In this document: piece by piece, positions 18,453 through 27,134 of the stretch
Layout: every line of letters begins with the position of its first letter
Position numbering within the stretch: the first letter of the stretch is position 1
Assembly (NCBI RefSeq): GCF_019956415.1
Contig: NZ_JAHBDK010000015.1
Location: 62,001 to 126,000, forward strand
Length of the DNA stretch: 64,000 nucleotides
From: Pseudomonas sp. GL-B-19
GTDB lineage: Bacteria; Pseudomonadota; Gammaproteobacteria; Pseudomonadales; Pseudomonadaceae
Reading direction: 5' to 3'
Made by a program: the position numbers and the translations under genes
Notes under the pieces: model-generated
The model's database searches: none
What the model was told of the DNA's origin: nothing
The model's input: the letters and a program-made list of their open reading frames with translations, nothing else

Positions 18453-19652
18453 ATGCCGCTCTCCGGAAAACCGCTCTCAGGTCTGAAAGTCATTGAATTG
18501 GGTACGCTGATCGCCGGGCCGTTTGCCTCGCGCATTTGCGGCGAGTTTGGCGCCGAAGTGATCAAGATCGAATCCCCCGACGGCGGCGATCCGTTGCGCA
18601 AATGGCGAAAAATGTATGAGGGTACCTCGCTATGGTGGTTCGTTCAGGCGCGTAACAAAAAGTCCCTGACCCTGAACCTGAAACACCCCGACGGCCTGAC
18701 GATTCTGAAAAAGCTGCTCAGTGAAGCGGACATCCTGATCGAGAATTTTCGCCCTGGCGTCCTGGAGAAGCTCGGACTGGGCTGGGAAGTTCTGCACGCG
18801 CTTAACCCGAAACTGGTGATGGTGCGCCTCTCCGGTTTCGGTCAGACCGGGCCGATGAAAGATCAGCCAGGGTTTGGCGCCGTCGGTGAGTCCATGGGCG
18901 GCCTGCGCTACATCACCGGGTTCGAGGATCGGCCACCGGTGCGCACCGGGATTTCCATCGGCGACTCGATTGCGGCGCTCTGGGGTGTAATAGGCGCGCT
19001 GATGGCCCTGCGTCATCGCGAAGTGAACGGCGGCCTCGGCCAAGTGGTCGATGTGGCGCTGTATGAAGCGATCTTCGCGATGATGGAAAGCATGGTGCCG
19101 GAGTTCGATGTGTTTGGTTTCATTCGCGAACGCACCGGTAACATCATGCCGGGTATTACGCCCTCCTCGATCCACACCAGCGCCGACGGCAAACACGTGC
19201 AGATCGGCGCCAATGGCGATGCGATTTTCAAACGGTTCATGCTGATCATCGGCCGCGAAGACCTGGCCAATGACCCGGTGCTGGCCAGCAACGACGGGCG
19301 TGACAGCCGCCGCGACGAGATTTATGGCGTGATCGACCGCTGGGTCAACTCGCTGCCGCTGGACACGGTCATCGAACAATTGAATCAGGCCGACGTGCCG
19401 GCCAGTCGGATCTTCAGCGCTGAAGACATGTTCAGCGATCCGCAGTACCTGGCCCGGGAAATGTTCCTGCAGGCCAAGCTTCCGGATGGCAAAGATTTCA
19501 AAATGCCGGGCATTGTGCCGAAACTCTCAGAGACACCCGGCACTTCAGAATGGGTCGGGCCGCAACTGGGTGAGCACAACGTACAGGTGCTCCAGGAACT
19601 TGGCTATGACGCGCTGCAAATCGCACAATTGCGCAAAGAAGGGGCTATCTAA
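18453..19652 (+). CDS. CaiB/BaiF-type (family III) CoA-transferase
   Basis: A 399-residue family III CoA-transferase. PLSGLKVIELGTLIAGPFA starts the fold and FGAEVIKIESPDGGDPLR continues it. NKKSLTLNLKHPDG and LIENFRPGVLEKLGLG are the hallmark blocks; catalysis in this family uses a single aspartate for the acyl intermediate. The substrate acid is not deducible, because its neighbours are unrelated repair and unknown genes. It is divergent from yaeQ, with a 147-bp shared promoter region. Confidence 0.88.
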   Translation: MPLSGKPLSGLKVIELGTLIAGPFASRICGEFGAEVIKIESPDGGDPLRKWRKMYEGTSLWWFVQARNKKSLTLNLKHPDGLTILKKLLSEADILIENFRPGVLEKLGLGWEVLHALNPKLVMVRLSGFGQTGPMKDQPGFGAVGESMGGLRYITGFEDRPPVRTGISIGDSIAALWGVIGALMALRHREVNGGLGQVVDVALYEAIFAMMESMVPEFDVFGFIRERTGNIMPGITPSSIHTSADGKHVQIGANGDAIFKRFMLIIGREDLANDPVLASNDGRDSRRDEIYGVIDRWVNSLPLDTVIEQLNQADVPASRIFSAEDMFSDPQYLAREMFLQAKLPDGKDFKMPGIVPKLSETPGTSEWVGPQLGEHNVQVLQELGYDALQIAQLRKEGAI

Positions 19653-19717
19653 GGTGATGCGTTGACTATCCGATTCGTGGCACAGGTCGGGCATTAGCCC
19701 ATCGCAGGCAAAAAGAA

Positions 19718-19747
19718 ACCCCGAGAAGTGGGGAGACGACTCGGGGT
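19718..19747 (-). terminator. Intrinsic terminator, leftward
   Basis: ACCCCGAG (19718-19725) pairs with CTCGGGGT (19740-19747). On the minus strand the stem is followed by TTTCTTTTT. It ends the transcript of the DUF3509 gene and may also stop rightward reading from the CoA-transferase. Confidence 0.8.
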
Positions 19748-19765
19748 CAAACGTGGCCTACATAA

Positions 19766-19828
19766 AGACCCGTAGCAGCAAGCTACAAGCACCGGAGCAC
19801 AATGCTTGATCTTGCCGTTACGGGGTCT
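19766..19828. other. Long imperfect hairpin downstream of the DUF3509 gene
   Basis: AGACCC-GTA at the left pairs with TAC-GGGTCT at the right, and inner segments GCAAGCT and CAAGC also pair, giving a 63-nt imperfect stem-loop. It lies between the DUF3509 stop and the terminator. It could be a 3' structural element, an sRNA or a decayed repeat. Confidence 0.5.
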
Positions 19829-19867
19829 GACTGACCTTGGCGCAGGAAGGTTCCCACAAAAGTCACT

Positions 19868-20155
19868 TCAATTTCGGCTGGCCAGGATTTTGTCCTGGGC
19901 CGCATTGCGCAACGCCGCGATGACACAGGGCTCCAGCCGTCCTTCGGCAATGAGCACGTCGCGGTGCAATCCATCGACGACGTCGGTCAGCAGACGCTTG
20001 TCGGTCAGCTGAGCCTGATTGAAGACCCGTTCGACGACAATCGCGCCCGTCGTATTCTTCAGTGTCACCAGGCATTCACTGCGGGCACCCGACGGGGTCA
20101 GTGTGACCTGATAGGGGCTCAGCGCCTCACCGAGCAATAGACTGATACTTTCCAT
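19868..20155 (-). CDS. DUF3509 domain protein
   Basis: A 95-residue protein typical of Pseudomonas DUF3509: SISLLLGEALSPYQVTLTPSG at the start, ECLVTLKN and GLHRDVLIAEG later, ending with a charged C-terminal tail. The function is unknown. I chose the ATG at 20155; two in-frame GTG codons 9-12 bp upstream could be used. It lies downstream of a truncated sensor gene on the same strand, separated by 162 bp. Confidence 0.75.
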   Translation of the reverse strand: MESISLLLGEALSPYQVTLTPSGARSECLVTLKNTTGAIVVERVFNQAQLTDKRLLTDVVDGLHRDVLIAEGRLEPCVIAALRNAAQDKILASRN

Positions 20156-20317
20156 CTCGATCACCACTCAATAGTCCGAAAACAAAGTGCCTGGGGCCTG
20201 CTCACAATAAATGACCACTGGCCCGAGAAGAAAGTTCTGGATTTCAGGTGCAGGCGCGTCGGCGCCTCTGGTTGATAGAGCATGCACGTCGAAGATGACA
20301 AGGAGAAAACAACGGCT

Positions 20318-21670
20318 TCACTCTCCTCTTCGCCGACTTCTGTCGGTCCAGCCCCCCAATAAACCTCGCAATTGGCCGTCGGCGCTGTAGAACGGCACCG
20401 TCCATTGGTAAACGTTTCTGACGCCATTGTGGAACATCAATTGACGTTCAATGAATTGGGGCTTGCGCGTGGCAAGTTGGGCGATAAATTCGGCATGCAA
20501 CTGTTCGGCGGTCGCTTTGGGCAGAAGGTCGAGTTCGATCAACTGTCGTCCCTGAACCTGATCGAAACGGGTCGACAAGCCTTCTTCATAACTCTTGTTG
20601 CACATGACCATCCGCCCTTCCAGATCACGCACAAACATCGGGTCGGGCATCGCGTCCATCAACGCGTGCTGGAAGGCCAGTTGATCGCTGAGACTTTTCT
20701 CGGCCTTCAGACGTTGCTGGATCAACACCGCCAGACGTCGATTCCAGAGCAAGGACAACAGGCCGAACACGCTGACGATGCAAACGCCCCAGCAACCCCA
20801 CTGGGTGAACCGTTGCCAGGCAGTCGGCGCACGCACCGGGCCGATTCCGTTAAGCCACTTCAAGCGAATGGCGCGCAACTCGGCAGGCGCAAACGCCTCA
20901 AGCGCCTTGTTGAGGATGCTCAGCAATTGCGGCTGACCTTTGCGTATCGTCAGGTAGTCCGCTTCCCATTTGCCCTCAATCGTACGCCCCACCTTAAGTT
21001 GCCCCAATGGAAAGAGCTGCGCGCCGGTTTCGTTTTCGATGGTCGCATAAGCTTCGCCGCTCTCGACCAGCGCCCGGGCCTCGGCATACGTTTTGACAGA
21101 ACGCAGCTCGATGGACGGATAGTCACGACGAATCATCGACTCCAGCGCGTGCCTGGCCGGCAGCACCAGCACTCTTTTCATCAGTTGTTCCAGAGACTGG
21201 ACCTCAGGCACTCCCGCCTGCCCGACAAACACCCACCCCGCCCCACCGAATGCATGACTGAAATCCAGGAACGTCTTGCGCTCGTCGTTCATCGCCAGCG
21301 TGGTGCTCATGTCCGCCGCGCCACTCTCCAGTCTTTCAAGCAACTGGGCGTTGGAGAACGACTCTTCGTGGACAAACTGCAACCCCGTCATCGCACTGAT
21401 GCGGTTGAGGACATCGTTGTTCAAACCGCTCCATTGGCCGTGCTCATCCTTGAACAGATACAGCGGGTATTGCGTGGACGCGACGATAACTTGGGGGTGT
21501 TCGGCCAACCATTTTTTTTCTTGGGCATCCAGCTCGATCATCGCGCCAATGACAGATCCCTTTGCCTCGGGAATCGCCAATTGTGCTGACAGCGCCGTTT
21601 GAACCAAGCCGATGGCACTGATTAAAAACACCCAGCACACGGCTGGTTTGAACCCTCTACAAAACCGCAT
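20318..21670 (-). CDS. BvgS-like periplasmic sensor with PAS domain but no kinase (apparently truncated)
   Basis: A 450-residue product. It has a signal peptide to about residue 28, a family-3 solute-binding (SBP_bac_3) domain about residues 50-280, a membrane helix (WGVCIVSVFGLLSLLW), then a coiled linker and a PAS domain (ALMDAMPDPMFVRDLEGRMVMCNKSYEE). This is the N-terminal layout of BvgS/EvgS hybrid kinases. The frame stops after GLLGGWTDRSRRRGE, precisely where a histidine-kinase domain would begin; no HisKA or HATPase residues follow in any frame. I read it as a 3'-truncated sensor, or less likely a genuine kinase-less receptor. An AAGGAAG ribosome site marks ATG 21670. Confidence 0.75.
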   Translation of the reverse strand: MRFCRGFKPAVCWVFLISAIGLVQTALSAQLAIPEAKGSVIGAMIELDAQEKKWLAEHPQVIVASTQYPLYLFKDEHGQWSGLNNDVLNRISAMTGLQFVHEESFSNAQLLERLESGAADMSTTLAMNDERKTFLDFSHAFGGAGWVFVGQAGVPEVQSLEQLMKRVLVLPARHALESMIRRDYPSIELRSVKTYAEARALVESGEAYATIENETGAQLFPLGQLKVGRTIEGKWEADYLTIRKGQPQLLSILNKALEAFAPAELRAIRLKWLNGIGPVRAPTAWQRFTQWGCWGVCIVSVFGLLSLLWNRRLAVLIQQRLKAEKSLSDQLAFQHALMDAMPDPMFVRDLEGRMVMCNKSYEEGLSTRFDQVQGRQLIELDLLPKATAEQLHAEFIAQLATRKPQFIERQLMFHNGVRNVYQWTVPFYSADGQLRGLLGGWTDRSRRRGE

Positions 21671-21745
21671 TGCCACTTCCTTCGTGATCAACTCACCCTT
21701 TCCTCATGGGTGAAAACGCGACAAGTGTGGCATGCAGAAATGAGA

Positions 21746-21767
21746 AAGCCCGTCAGGAGACGGGCTT
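21746..21767 (-). terminator. Probable terminator after thrC
   Basis: AAGCCCGTC-AGGA-GACGGGCTT forms a 9-bp stem 23 bp beyond the thrC stop, followed on the minus strand by TTCTC. The T-run is short, so strength is moderate. It separates thrC from the sensor gene. Confidence 0.65.
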
Positions 21768-21790
21768 CAAAATGTGACAGCTTTTACCGG

Positions 21791-23200
21791 TTACAGGGGC
21801 TTGCCGCGGTTGCCATGCTGACTGACAAAGGCCTGCACGGCTTTCAGGTCGTTTGGCAACACGGTGCAACGCTCATCTCTCTCAAACAAATCAGAAAGAT
21901 GTACAGGGAGCTCAAGCGCTTTTCCTACGCCAGCCTTCTCCACTGCGTCCGGGAATTTGACCGGATGCGCCGTGCCAAGGATCACCATTGGAATATCCAG
22001 ACTGCGACGGCACTCGCGCGCAGCCTTCACGCCGATAGCAGTGTGTGGATCCAGCAGCTCGCCGGTTTGCTCGTACACTTCGGCGATGGTTTCGCAGGTT
22101 TGCACGTCGTCCACGGCCAGCGAATCAAACAGTTTGCGGGCTTCGGTCCAGCGCTCCTCTTCGACGCTGAAACCGCCGCCCTGCTTGAAGCTGTCCATCA
22201 GCCCGGCAATCGCCGCGCCGTTGCGACCGTGCAGGTCGAACAGCAGTCGTTCGAAGTTCGACGACACCATGATGTCCATCGACGGCGACAGCGTGGCGTG
22301 CAGGGTTTCCTTGACGTACTGGTTGCCGCTCATGAAGCGGTGCAGGATGTCGTTGCGGTTGGTGGCGACGATCAACTGGTTGATTGGCAGGCCCATGTTG
22401 CGCGCCAGGTAACCGGCGAAGATGTCGCCGAAGTTGCCGGTTGGCACCGAGAAGGATACCGAACGCGCCGGGCCACCCAATTGCAGCGATGCGTGGAAGT
22501 AGTAGACGATCTGGGCCATGATCCGCGCCCAGTTGATCGAGTTCACCGCGACCAGACGCGTGCCTTTGAGGAAGCTCTGATCGGCGAAGCTCGCCTTGAC
22601 CATTTCCTGGCAGTCATCGAAGTTACCTTCGATGGCGATGTTGTGGATGTTCTCGCCGAAGATGGTGGTCATCTGCCGACGCTGTACTTCGGACACGCGG
22701 TTGTGCGGGTGCAGGATGAAGATGTCGACGTTTTCGCAATGCTTGCAGCCTTCGATGGCGGCCGAGCCGGTATCACCGGAAGTAGCGCCGACAATCACCA
22801 CGCGCTCGCCGCGCTTTTCCAGCACGTAGTCGAGCAGGCGACCGAGCAGTTGCAGGGCGAAGTCTTTAAACGCCAGGGTCGGGCCGTGGAACAGCTCCAG
22901 CACCCATTCATTGCCGTTCAACTGACGCAGTGGCGCGACGGCGTTGTGCGAGAACACACCGTACGTTTCTTCGAGAATCTTTTTGAAATCGGCATCGGGA
23001 ATGCTGCCGGTCACGAACGGGCGCATCACCCGGAAAGCCAGTTCGTGATACGGCAGGCCGGCCCAGGAAGCGATTTCTTCCTGGGTGAAACGTGGCAGGT
23101 TTTCCGGGACGTACAAACCGCCGTCGGTGGCGAGACCGGCCAGCAGGACGTCTTCGAAATTCAGGGCCGGTGCCTGGCCGCGGGTACTGATATAACGCAT
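21791..23200 (-). CDS. thrC: Threonine synthase
   Basis: A 469-residue PLP enzyme that converts O-phosphohomoserine to threonine, the last step of the pathway. The PLP lysine is K112 in HGPTLAFKDFALQ. GATSGDTGSAAIEGC binds the cofactor phosphate, and the N-terminal RYISTRGQAPALNFEDVLLAGLATDGGLYVP is characteristic. It is 67 bp downstream of hom, forming a hom-thrC unit. Confidence 0.97.
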   Translation of the reverse strand: MRYISTRGQAPALNFEDVLLAGLATDGGLYVPENLPRFTQEEIASWAGLPYHELAFRVMRPFVTGSIPDADFKKILEETYGVFSHNAVAPLRQLNGNEWVLELFHGPTLAFKDFALQLLGRLLDYVLEKRGERVVIVGATSGDTGSAAIEGCKHCENVDIFILHPHNRVSEVQRRQMTTIFGENIHNIAIEGNFDDCQEMVKASFADQSFLKGTRLVAVNSINWARIMAQIVYYFHASLQLGGPARSVSFSVPTGNFGDIFAGYLARNMGLPINQLIVATNRNDILHRFMSGNQYVKETLHATLSPSMDIMVSSNFERLLFDLHGRNGAAIAGLMDSFKQGGGFSVEEERWTEARKLFDSLAVDDVQTCETIAEVYEQTGELLDPHTAIGVKAARECRRSLDIPMVILGTAHPVKFPDAVEKAGVGKALELPVHLSDLFERDERCTVLPNDLKAVQAFVSQHGNRGKPL

Positions 23201-23267
23201 GACTGGCTCCAATGGACAGTGTTCGAAAACCCGGGCGTTATTACAACGCCCGGTGAACAAAAACGAC

Positions 23268-24572
23268 TTAGTTCAGGTGCTCGACGCGGATCCGTACAAC
23301 CGGACCGACAACACCGGACAACGCTTCAAGGGCGGCAATCGCGTCATTCATGTGCTGTTCGAGCACACGGTGAGTCAGCAGGATCATCGGCACCAGACCG
23401 TCATGCTCTTCCACTTCTTTCTGCATGATCGATTCGATGTTGATGCCACGCTCCGACAGGATGCTCGCCACCTGGGCCAACACGCCCGGATGGTCCTTGG
23501 CCTGAATGCGCAGGTAGTAGGCGCTTTCGCAGGCTTCGATCGGCAGGATCGGGTGCGCCGACAGCGAATCCGGCTGGAAAGCCAAGTGCGGTACGCGGTT
23601 TTCCGGGTCGGAGGTCATGGCGCGAACCACGTCCACCAGGTCGGCGATCACCGACGAAGCGGTTGGCTCCATGCCAGCACCCGCGCCGTAGAACAACGTC
23701 GAACCGGCAGCGTCGCCATTGACCATGACCGCATTCATCACGCCGTTGACGTTGGCGATCAGGCGATCGGCCGGGATCAGCGTCGGGTGTACGCGCAGTT
23801 CGATACCGGCCGCAGTGCTGCGTGCCACACCAAGGTGCTTGATGCGGTAGCCCAGCGCTTCGGCGTAGTTCACGTCAGCGGTGGTCAGCTTGGTGATGCC
23901 TTCGGTGTAGGCCTTGTCGAATTGCAACGGGATACCGAACGCAATGGAAGCCAGGATCGTCAGCTTGTGGGCTGCGTCGATGCCTTCAACGTCGAAAGTC
24001 GGATCGGCTTCGGCGTAACCCAGGGCTTGCGCCTCGGCCAGCACGTCTTCAAAGGTTCGGCCCTTTTCACGCATTTCGGTGAGGATGAAGTTGCCGGTGC
24101 CATTGATGATCCCGGCGACCCAGTTGATGCGGTTAGCAGACAGGCCTTCACGGATCGCCTTGATCACCGGAATGCCGCCGGCCACAGCCGCTTCGAACGC
24201 CACAATCACGCCTTTCTCGCGAGCCTTGGCGAAAATTTCATTACCGTGAACGGCAATCAGTGCCTTGTTCGCGGTGACCACATGCTTGCCATTCTCGATG
24301 GCCTTGAGTACCAGCTCGCGGGCAACGGTGTAGCCGCCCATCAGCTCTATAACGATGTCGATCTCAGGGTTCGTGGCCACTTCGAAGACATCGTTGGTAA
24401 TCGCAATACCGGTCGTCTGGAACTGAGGCTTTGGCGTGCGCATGGCAATTTGTGCCACTTCGATTCCACGCCCGGCACGACGAGCAATTTCCTCGGCGTT
24501 GCGCTGAAGTACGTTGAAGGTACCGCCACCGACGGTTCCTAACCCACAGATGCCTACTTTGACCGGTTTCAC
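23268..24572 (-). CDS. hom: Homoserine dehydrogenase
   Basis: A 434-residue enzyme reducing aspartate semialdehyde to homoserine with NAD(P)H. The Rossmann motif VGICGLGTVGGG starts at residue 5. The catalytic domain (GIINGTGNFILTEM, EADPTFDVEGIDAAHKL) follows, and a C-terminal ACT domain (YYLRIQAKDHPGVLAQVASILSE) allows threonine feedback. The start is GTG at 24572, preceded by GGGGAG six bases upstream; the longer ATG frame at 24620 is in the leader. A terminator-like hairpin lies immediately upstream. Confidence 0.96.
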   Translation of the reverse strand: MKPVKVGICGLGTVGGGTFNVLQRNAEEIARRAGRGIEVAQIAMRTPKPQFQTTGIAITNDVFEVATNPEIDIVIELMGGYTVARELVLKAIENGKHVVTANKALIAVHGNEIFAKAREKGVIVAFEAAVAGGIPVIKAIREGLSANRINWVAGIINGTGNFILTEMREKGRTFEDVLAEAQALGYAEADPTFDVEGIDAAHKLTILASIAFGIPLQFDKAYTEGITKLTTADVNYAEALGYRIKHLGVARSTAAGIELRVHPTLIPADRLIANVNGVMNAVMVNGDAAGSTLFYGAGAGMEPTASSVIADLVDVVRAMTSDPENRVPHLAFQPDSLSAHPILPIEACESAYYLRIQAKDHPGVLAQVASILSERGINIESIMQKEVEEHDGLVPMILLTHRVLEQHMNDAIAALEALSGVVGPVVRIRVEHLN

Positions 24573-24589
24573 TGTGAACTCCCCATAAA

Positions 24590-24612
24590 ACGGCCGACTC
24601 AAGGTCGGCCGT
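24590..24612 (-). terminator. Terminator-like hairpin in the hom leader, just after dsbC
   Basis: ACGGCCGAC (24590-24598) and GTCGGCCGT (24604-24612) make a perfect 9-bp stem with a 5-nt loop, then TTTTA on the minus strand. It lies about 17 bases before the hom GTG, so it could end dsbC transcription or attenuate hom. Confidence 0.65.
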
Positions 24613-24705
24613 GAAAACAACCGCGTGCTCGCGGTTCCCTATTAATGCCCCGGCGATGATGCTGCCGGACCATGATCGTCAATGGCTGACCGTGACGATG
24701 CGAAT

Positions 24706-25437
24706 TTACTTCGCGCTCAGTGCCAGTTTGGCGACTTGTGGCGCAGGCTGGTAGCCCGGAATGACCTGACCGTCGGCCAAAACGATGGCCGGTGTGCCGT
24801 TCACGCCAATCGACTGACCAAGAGCGAACTGTTTGGAAACCGGGTTATCGCACTTGGCGGCCTTGATTTCCTTGCCATCGACCATTTTGTCCATGGCCGC
24901 TTTCTTGTCTTTCGAGCACCAGACCGCTTGCAGCTGTTCGTCACCCGGCGAGCCCAGGCCCTGGCGCGGGAACGCGACATAACGTACTTCGATGCCGCGC
25001 TTGTTCAGCTCAGGCACTTCGGCGTGCAGTTTGTGGCAGTACGGGCAGGTGGTGTCGGTGAACACGGTGATGTGCGACTTGGTTTCGCCGATGGCTGGAT
25101 ACACCACGGTTTCCGCAACAGGAATGTCATTGACCAGTTTGGAAACACCCAGGCGTTCGGTCTTCTCGGTCAGGTTGACCGGTTTACCATCCTTGAGCTG
25201 GAACAGGTAGCCCTGAACCACGTACTGGCCGTCGGCGCTGGCATACAACACGCGGCTGCCCTTGAGTTTGACTTCGTACATCCCTGGCAACGGGCTGGCC
25301 GTGATGGTTTCGACGGGCACGTCGAGCTGGAGGTTTTCCAGGCTTTTACGAATGGCTTTGTCGGCCGCGTCATCGGCGACGGCAAAGGTGCTGACCAACG
25401 CAATGGCAGCGGCGGCGAAAATCTGGGTCAGACGCAT
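24706..25437 (-). CDS. dsbC: Thiol:disulfide interchange protein DsbC
   Basis: A 243-residue periplasmic disulfide isomerase. It has a signal peptide (to about A21, cleaving before DDAAD), an N-terminal dimerisation region, then a thioredoxin fold with active-site CPYC at C131-C134 (TDTTCPYCHKLH) and a cis-proline TPAIV loop near residue 220. The other cysteine pair (WCSKDK, KCDNP) is the structural disulfide. The ATG at 25437 gives a proper signal peptide, whereas the frame start at 25524 does not. It lies between xerD and hom, a conserved arrangement in Pseudomonas. Confidence 0.95.
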   Translation of the reverse strand: MRLTQIFAAAAIALVSTFAVADDAADKAIRKSLENLQLDVPVETITASPLPGMYEVKLKGSRVLYASADGQYVVQGYLFQLKDGKPVNLTEKTERLGVSKLVNDIPVAETVVYPAIGETKSHITVFTDTTCPYCHKLHAEVPELNKRGIEVRYVAFPRQGLGSPGDEQLQAVWCSKDKKAAMDKMVDGKEIKAAKCDNPVSKQFALGQSIGVNGTPAIVLADGQVIPGYQPAPQVAKLALSAK

Positions 25438-25593
25438 GAGAACTCCTGAAGGCGGACAAATGAAACGATCAGAACGCCCGTACCGAAACACCGGGTCATA
25501 ACCGCCCATCGTGCAAACCGACAAAGCCTACCACATAAGGCCCGTATGGCCGAATGCGCCTGTCGCCAGAGATTTTGAGAGCACCGAAGAACC

Positions 25594-25687
25594 TGTAGGA
25601 GTGAGACCGGCTTGCCGGCGATTGCGGTAGTCCTGACAACACAGCGGTGACTGACAGACCGCCATCGCGAGCAGGCTCACTCCTACA
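25594..25687. repeat. REP pair between dsbC and xerD
   Basis: TGTAGGAGTGAGACCGGCTTGCCGGCGA near 25594 and, inverted, a GCGAGCAGGCTCACTCCTACA copy ending at 25687. The arms are imperfect because the two halves belong to related but different sub-types. It ends 10 bp before the xerD stop codon side. Confidence 0.8.
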
Positions 25688-25697
25688 GGGATTTTGT

Positions 25698-26594
25698 TCA
25701 GCCTCTGGGGTGATGTTTGGCGTGCAGGTCCTGCAAGCGCGCCCGGGCAACATGAGTGTAGATCTGAGTAGTCGACAAATCGCTGTGGCCAAGCAGCATT
25801 TGCACCACGCGCAAGTCGGCACCGTGGTTGAGCAGGTGCGTCGCAAAAGCGTGACGCAAGGTGTGCGGCGACAGCGACTTGCCGATCCCGGCGACCTTGG
25901 CCTGGTGCTTGATGCGATGCCAGAAGGTCTGGCGGGTCATCTGCTCGCCGCGCAAACTGGGGAACAGTACATCGCTGGGACGCCCGCCGAGCAACTCTCC
26001 ACGGGCGTCGCGCATGTAGCGCTCGACCCAGACAATCGCCTCCTCACCCATCGGCACCAGGCGCTCCTTGCTGCCCTTGCCCATCACCCTGAGCACACCC
26101 TGGCGCAAATTGACCTGTTCCAGCGTCAGGCTGATCAGCTCTGTCACCCGCAAACCACAGGCATAAAGCACTTCGAGCATGGCGCGGTCACGCTGGCCGA
26201 TGGCTTCACTCAAATCCGGCGCCTTGAGCAAGGCTTCGACGTCGGCTTCCGACAGGGATTTAGGCAAAGGCCTACCCAGCTGCGGCATGTCTACGCGCAA
26301 GGTCGGATCGACGGCGATCAACTTTTCCCGCAGCAAGTAGCGATAGAACCCACGCACACCCGAGAGGAATCGCGCCGTGGAACGGGGTTTGTAGTTCTGC
26401 TCCAGACGCCAGGCCAGGTGATCGAGGATCAATTCCCGTCCGGCGTTGACCAGTTCCAACCCCTCCTCCTGCAGCCAGCCGTTGAACAAGGCCAGGTCGC
26501 TGCGATAGGCATCGCGAGTGTTGTCGGAAAGGCCTTTTTCCAGCCAGAGGGCGTCGAGGAACTGGTCTATCAGTGGGTGATCAATGGCAGGCAT
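25698..26594 (-). CDS. xerD: Site-specific tyrosine recombinase XerD
   Basis: A 298-residue recombinase acting with XerC at dif to resolve chromosome dimers. It has the catalytic set: Arg in CGLRVTELISL, Lys in MGKGSKERLVPMG, His/Arg in SPHTLRHAFATHLL, His in LLGHSDLSTTQ, and Tyr in IYTHV. The N-terminal SAM-like DNA-binding domain (DQFLDALWLEKGLSDNTRDAY) is present. The length equals other XerD proteins. A 5' gap of 98 bp to the L19 terminator holds its promoter. Confidence 0.97.
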   Translation of the reverse strand: MPAIDHPLIDQFLDALWLEKGLSDNTRDAYRSDLALFNGWLQEEGLELVNAGRELILDHLAWRLEQNYKPRSTARFLSGVRGFYRYLLREKLIAVDPTLRVDMPQLGRPLPKSLSEADVEALLKAPDLSEAIGQRDRAMLEVLYACGLRVTELISLTLEQVNLRQGVLRVMGKGSKERLVPMGEEAIVWVERYMRDARGELLGGRPSDVLFPSLRGEQMTRQTFWHRIKHQAKVAGIGKSLSPHTLRHAFATHLLNHGADLRVVQMLLGHSDLSTTQIYTHVARARLQDLHAKHHPRG

Positions 26595-26692
26595 AAAGGC
26601 TCAGGCAAGGCAGGAAACGACTGAAAAGTGACTTACAGTCTTTCATAGCACGCGCACTCGCGGAACCATTGCCGGCATAAATCGCAGGCAAC

Positions 26693-26720
26693 AAAAAAGC
26701 AGCCCGCAGGCTGCTTTTTT
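26693..26720 (-). terminator. Terminator of the rpsP-rimM-trmD-rplS operon
   Basis: AAAAAAGCAGCC-CGCA-GGCTGCTTTTTT is a perfect 12-nt-arm stem with six T following on either strand. It lies 18 bp beyond the rplS stop. Confidence 0.95.
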
Positions 26721-26738
26721 CTGCATCGGAAGCTGGAC

Positions 26739-27089
26739 TTAAGCCAGTTTTTCCTTGATGCGAGCTGCTTTACCGGACAGGTCACGCAGGTAGTACAGCT
26801 TGGCTTTACGTACGTCACCGCGACGTTTAACGGCCATGCTGTCGATTTGCGGGCTGTAGGTCTGGAAAGTACGCTCTACGCCAACACCGTTGGAGATTTT
26901 ACGAACGGTGAAAGCACTGTTTACGCCGCGGTTACGCTTGGCGATAACAACACCTTCGAACGCTTGCAGACGCGAACGGTCGCCTTCCTTCACTTTCACC
27001 TGAACGACAATGGTGTCGCCCGGGGCAAAGGTAGGGATCTCTTTGGTCATCTGCTCTGCTTCGAGTGCAAGGATGATTTTGTTAGTCAT
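26739..27089 (-). CDS. rplS: 50S ribosomal protein L19
   Basis: A 116-residue ribosomal protein at the 30S-50S interface. [35 protein letters not shown] and SFTVRKIS-like ([18 protein letters not shown]) blocks are diagnostic. It is last in the rpsP-rimM-trmD-rplS operon, as in other gamma-proteobacteria, and is closed by a strong terminator. Confidence 0.98.
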
Positions 27090-27134
27090 GCTGTGCTCCT
27101 AAGGTAAATCGTCGGATCTACCATCGATACGTTG

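Noticed and set aside
18453..19652. Formyl-CoA or carnitine-specific CoA-transferase naming
   Set aside because: Family III features are clear, but nothing in sequence or context fixes the substrate.
20372..21589. Plus-strand 405-residue frame over the sensor gene
   Set aside because: Antisense to a protein with clear SBP and PAS domains; composition (Arg/Gln/His-rich) is typical of shadow frames.
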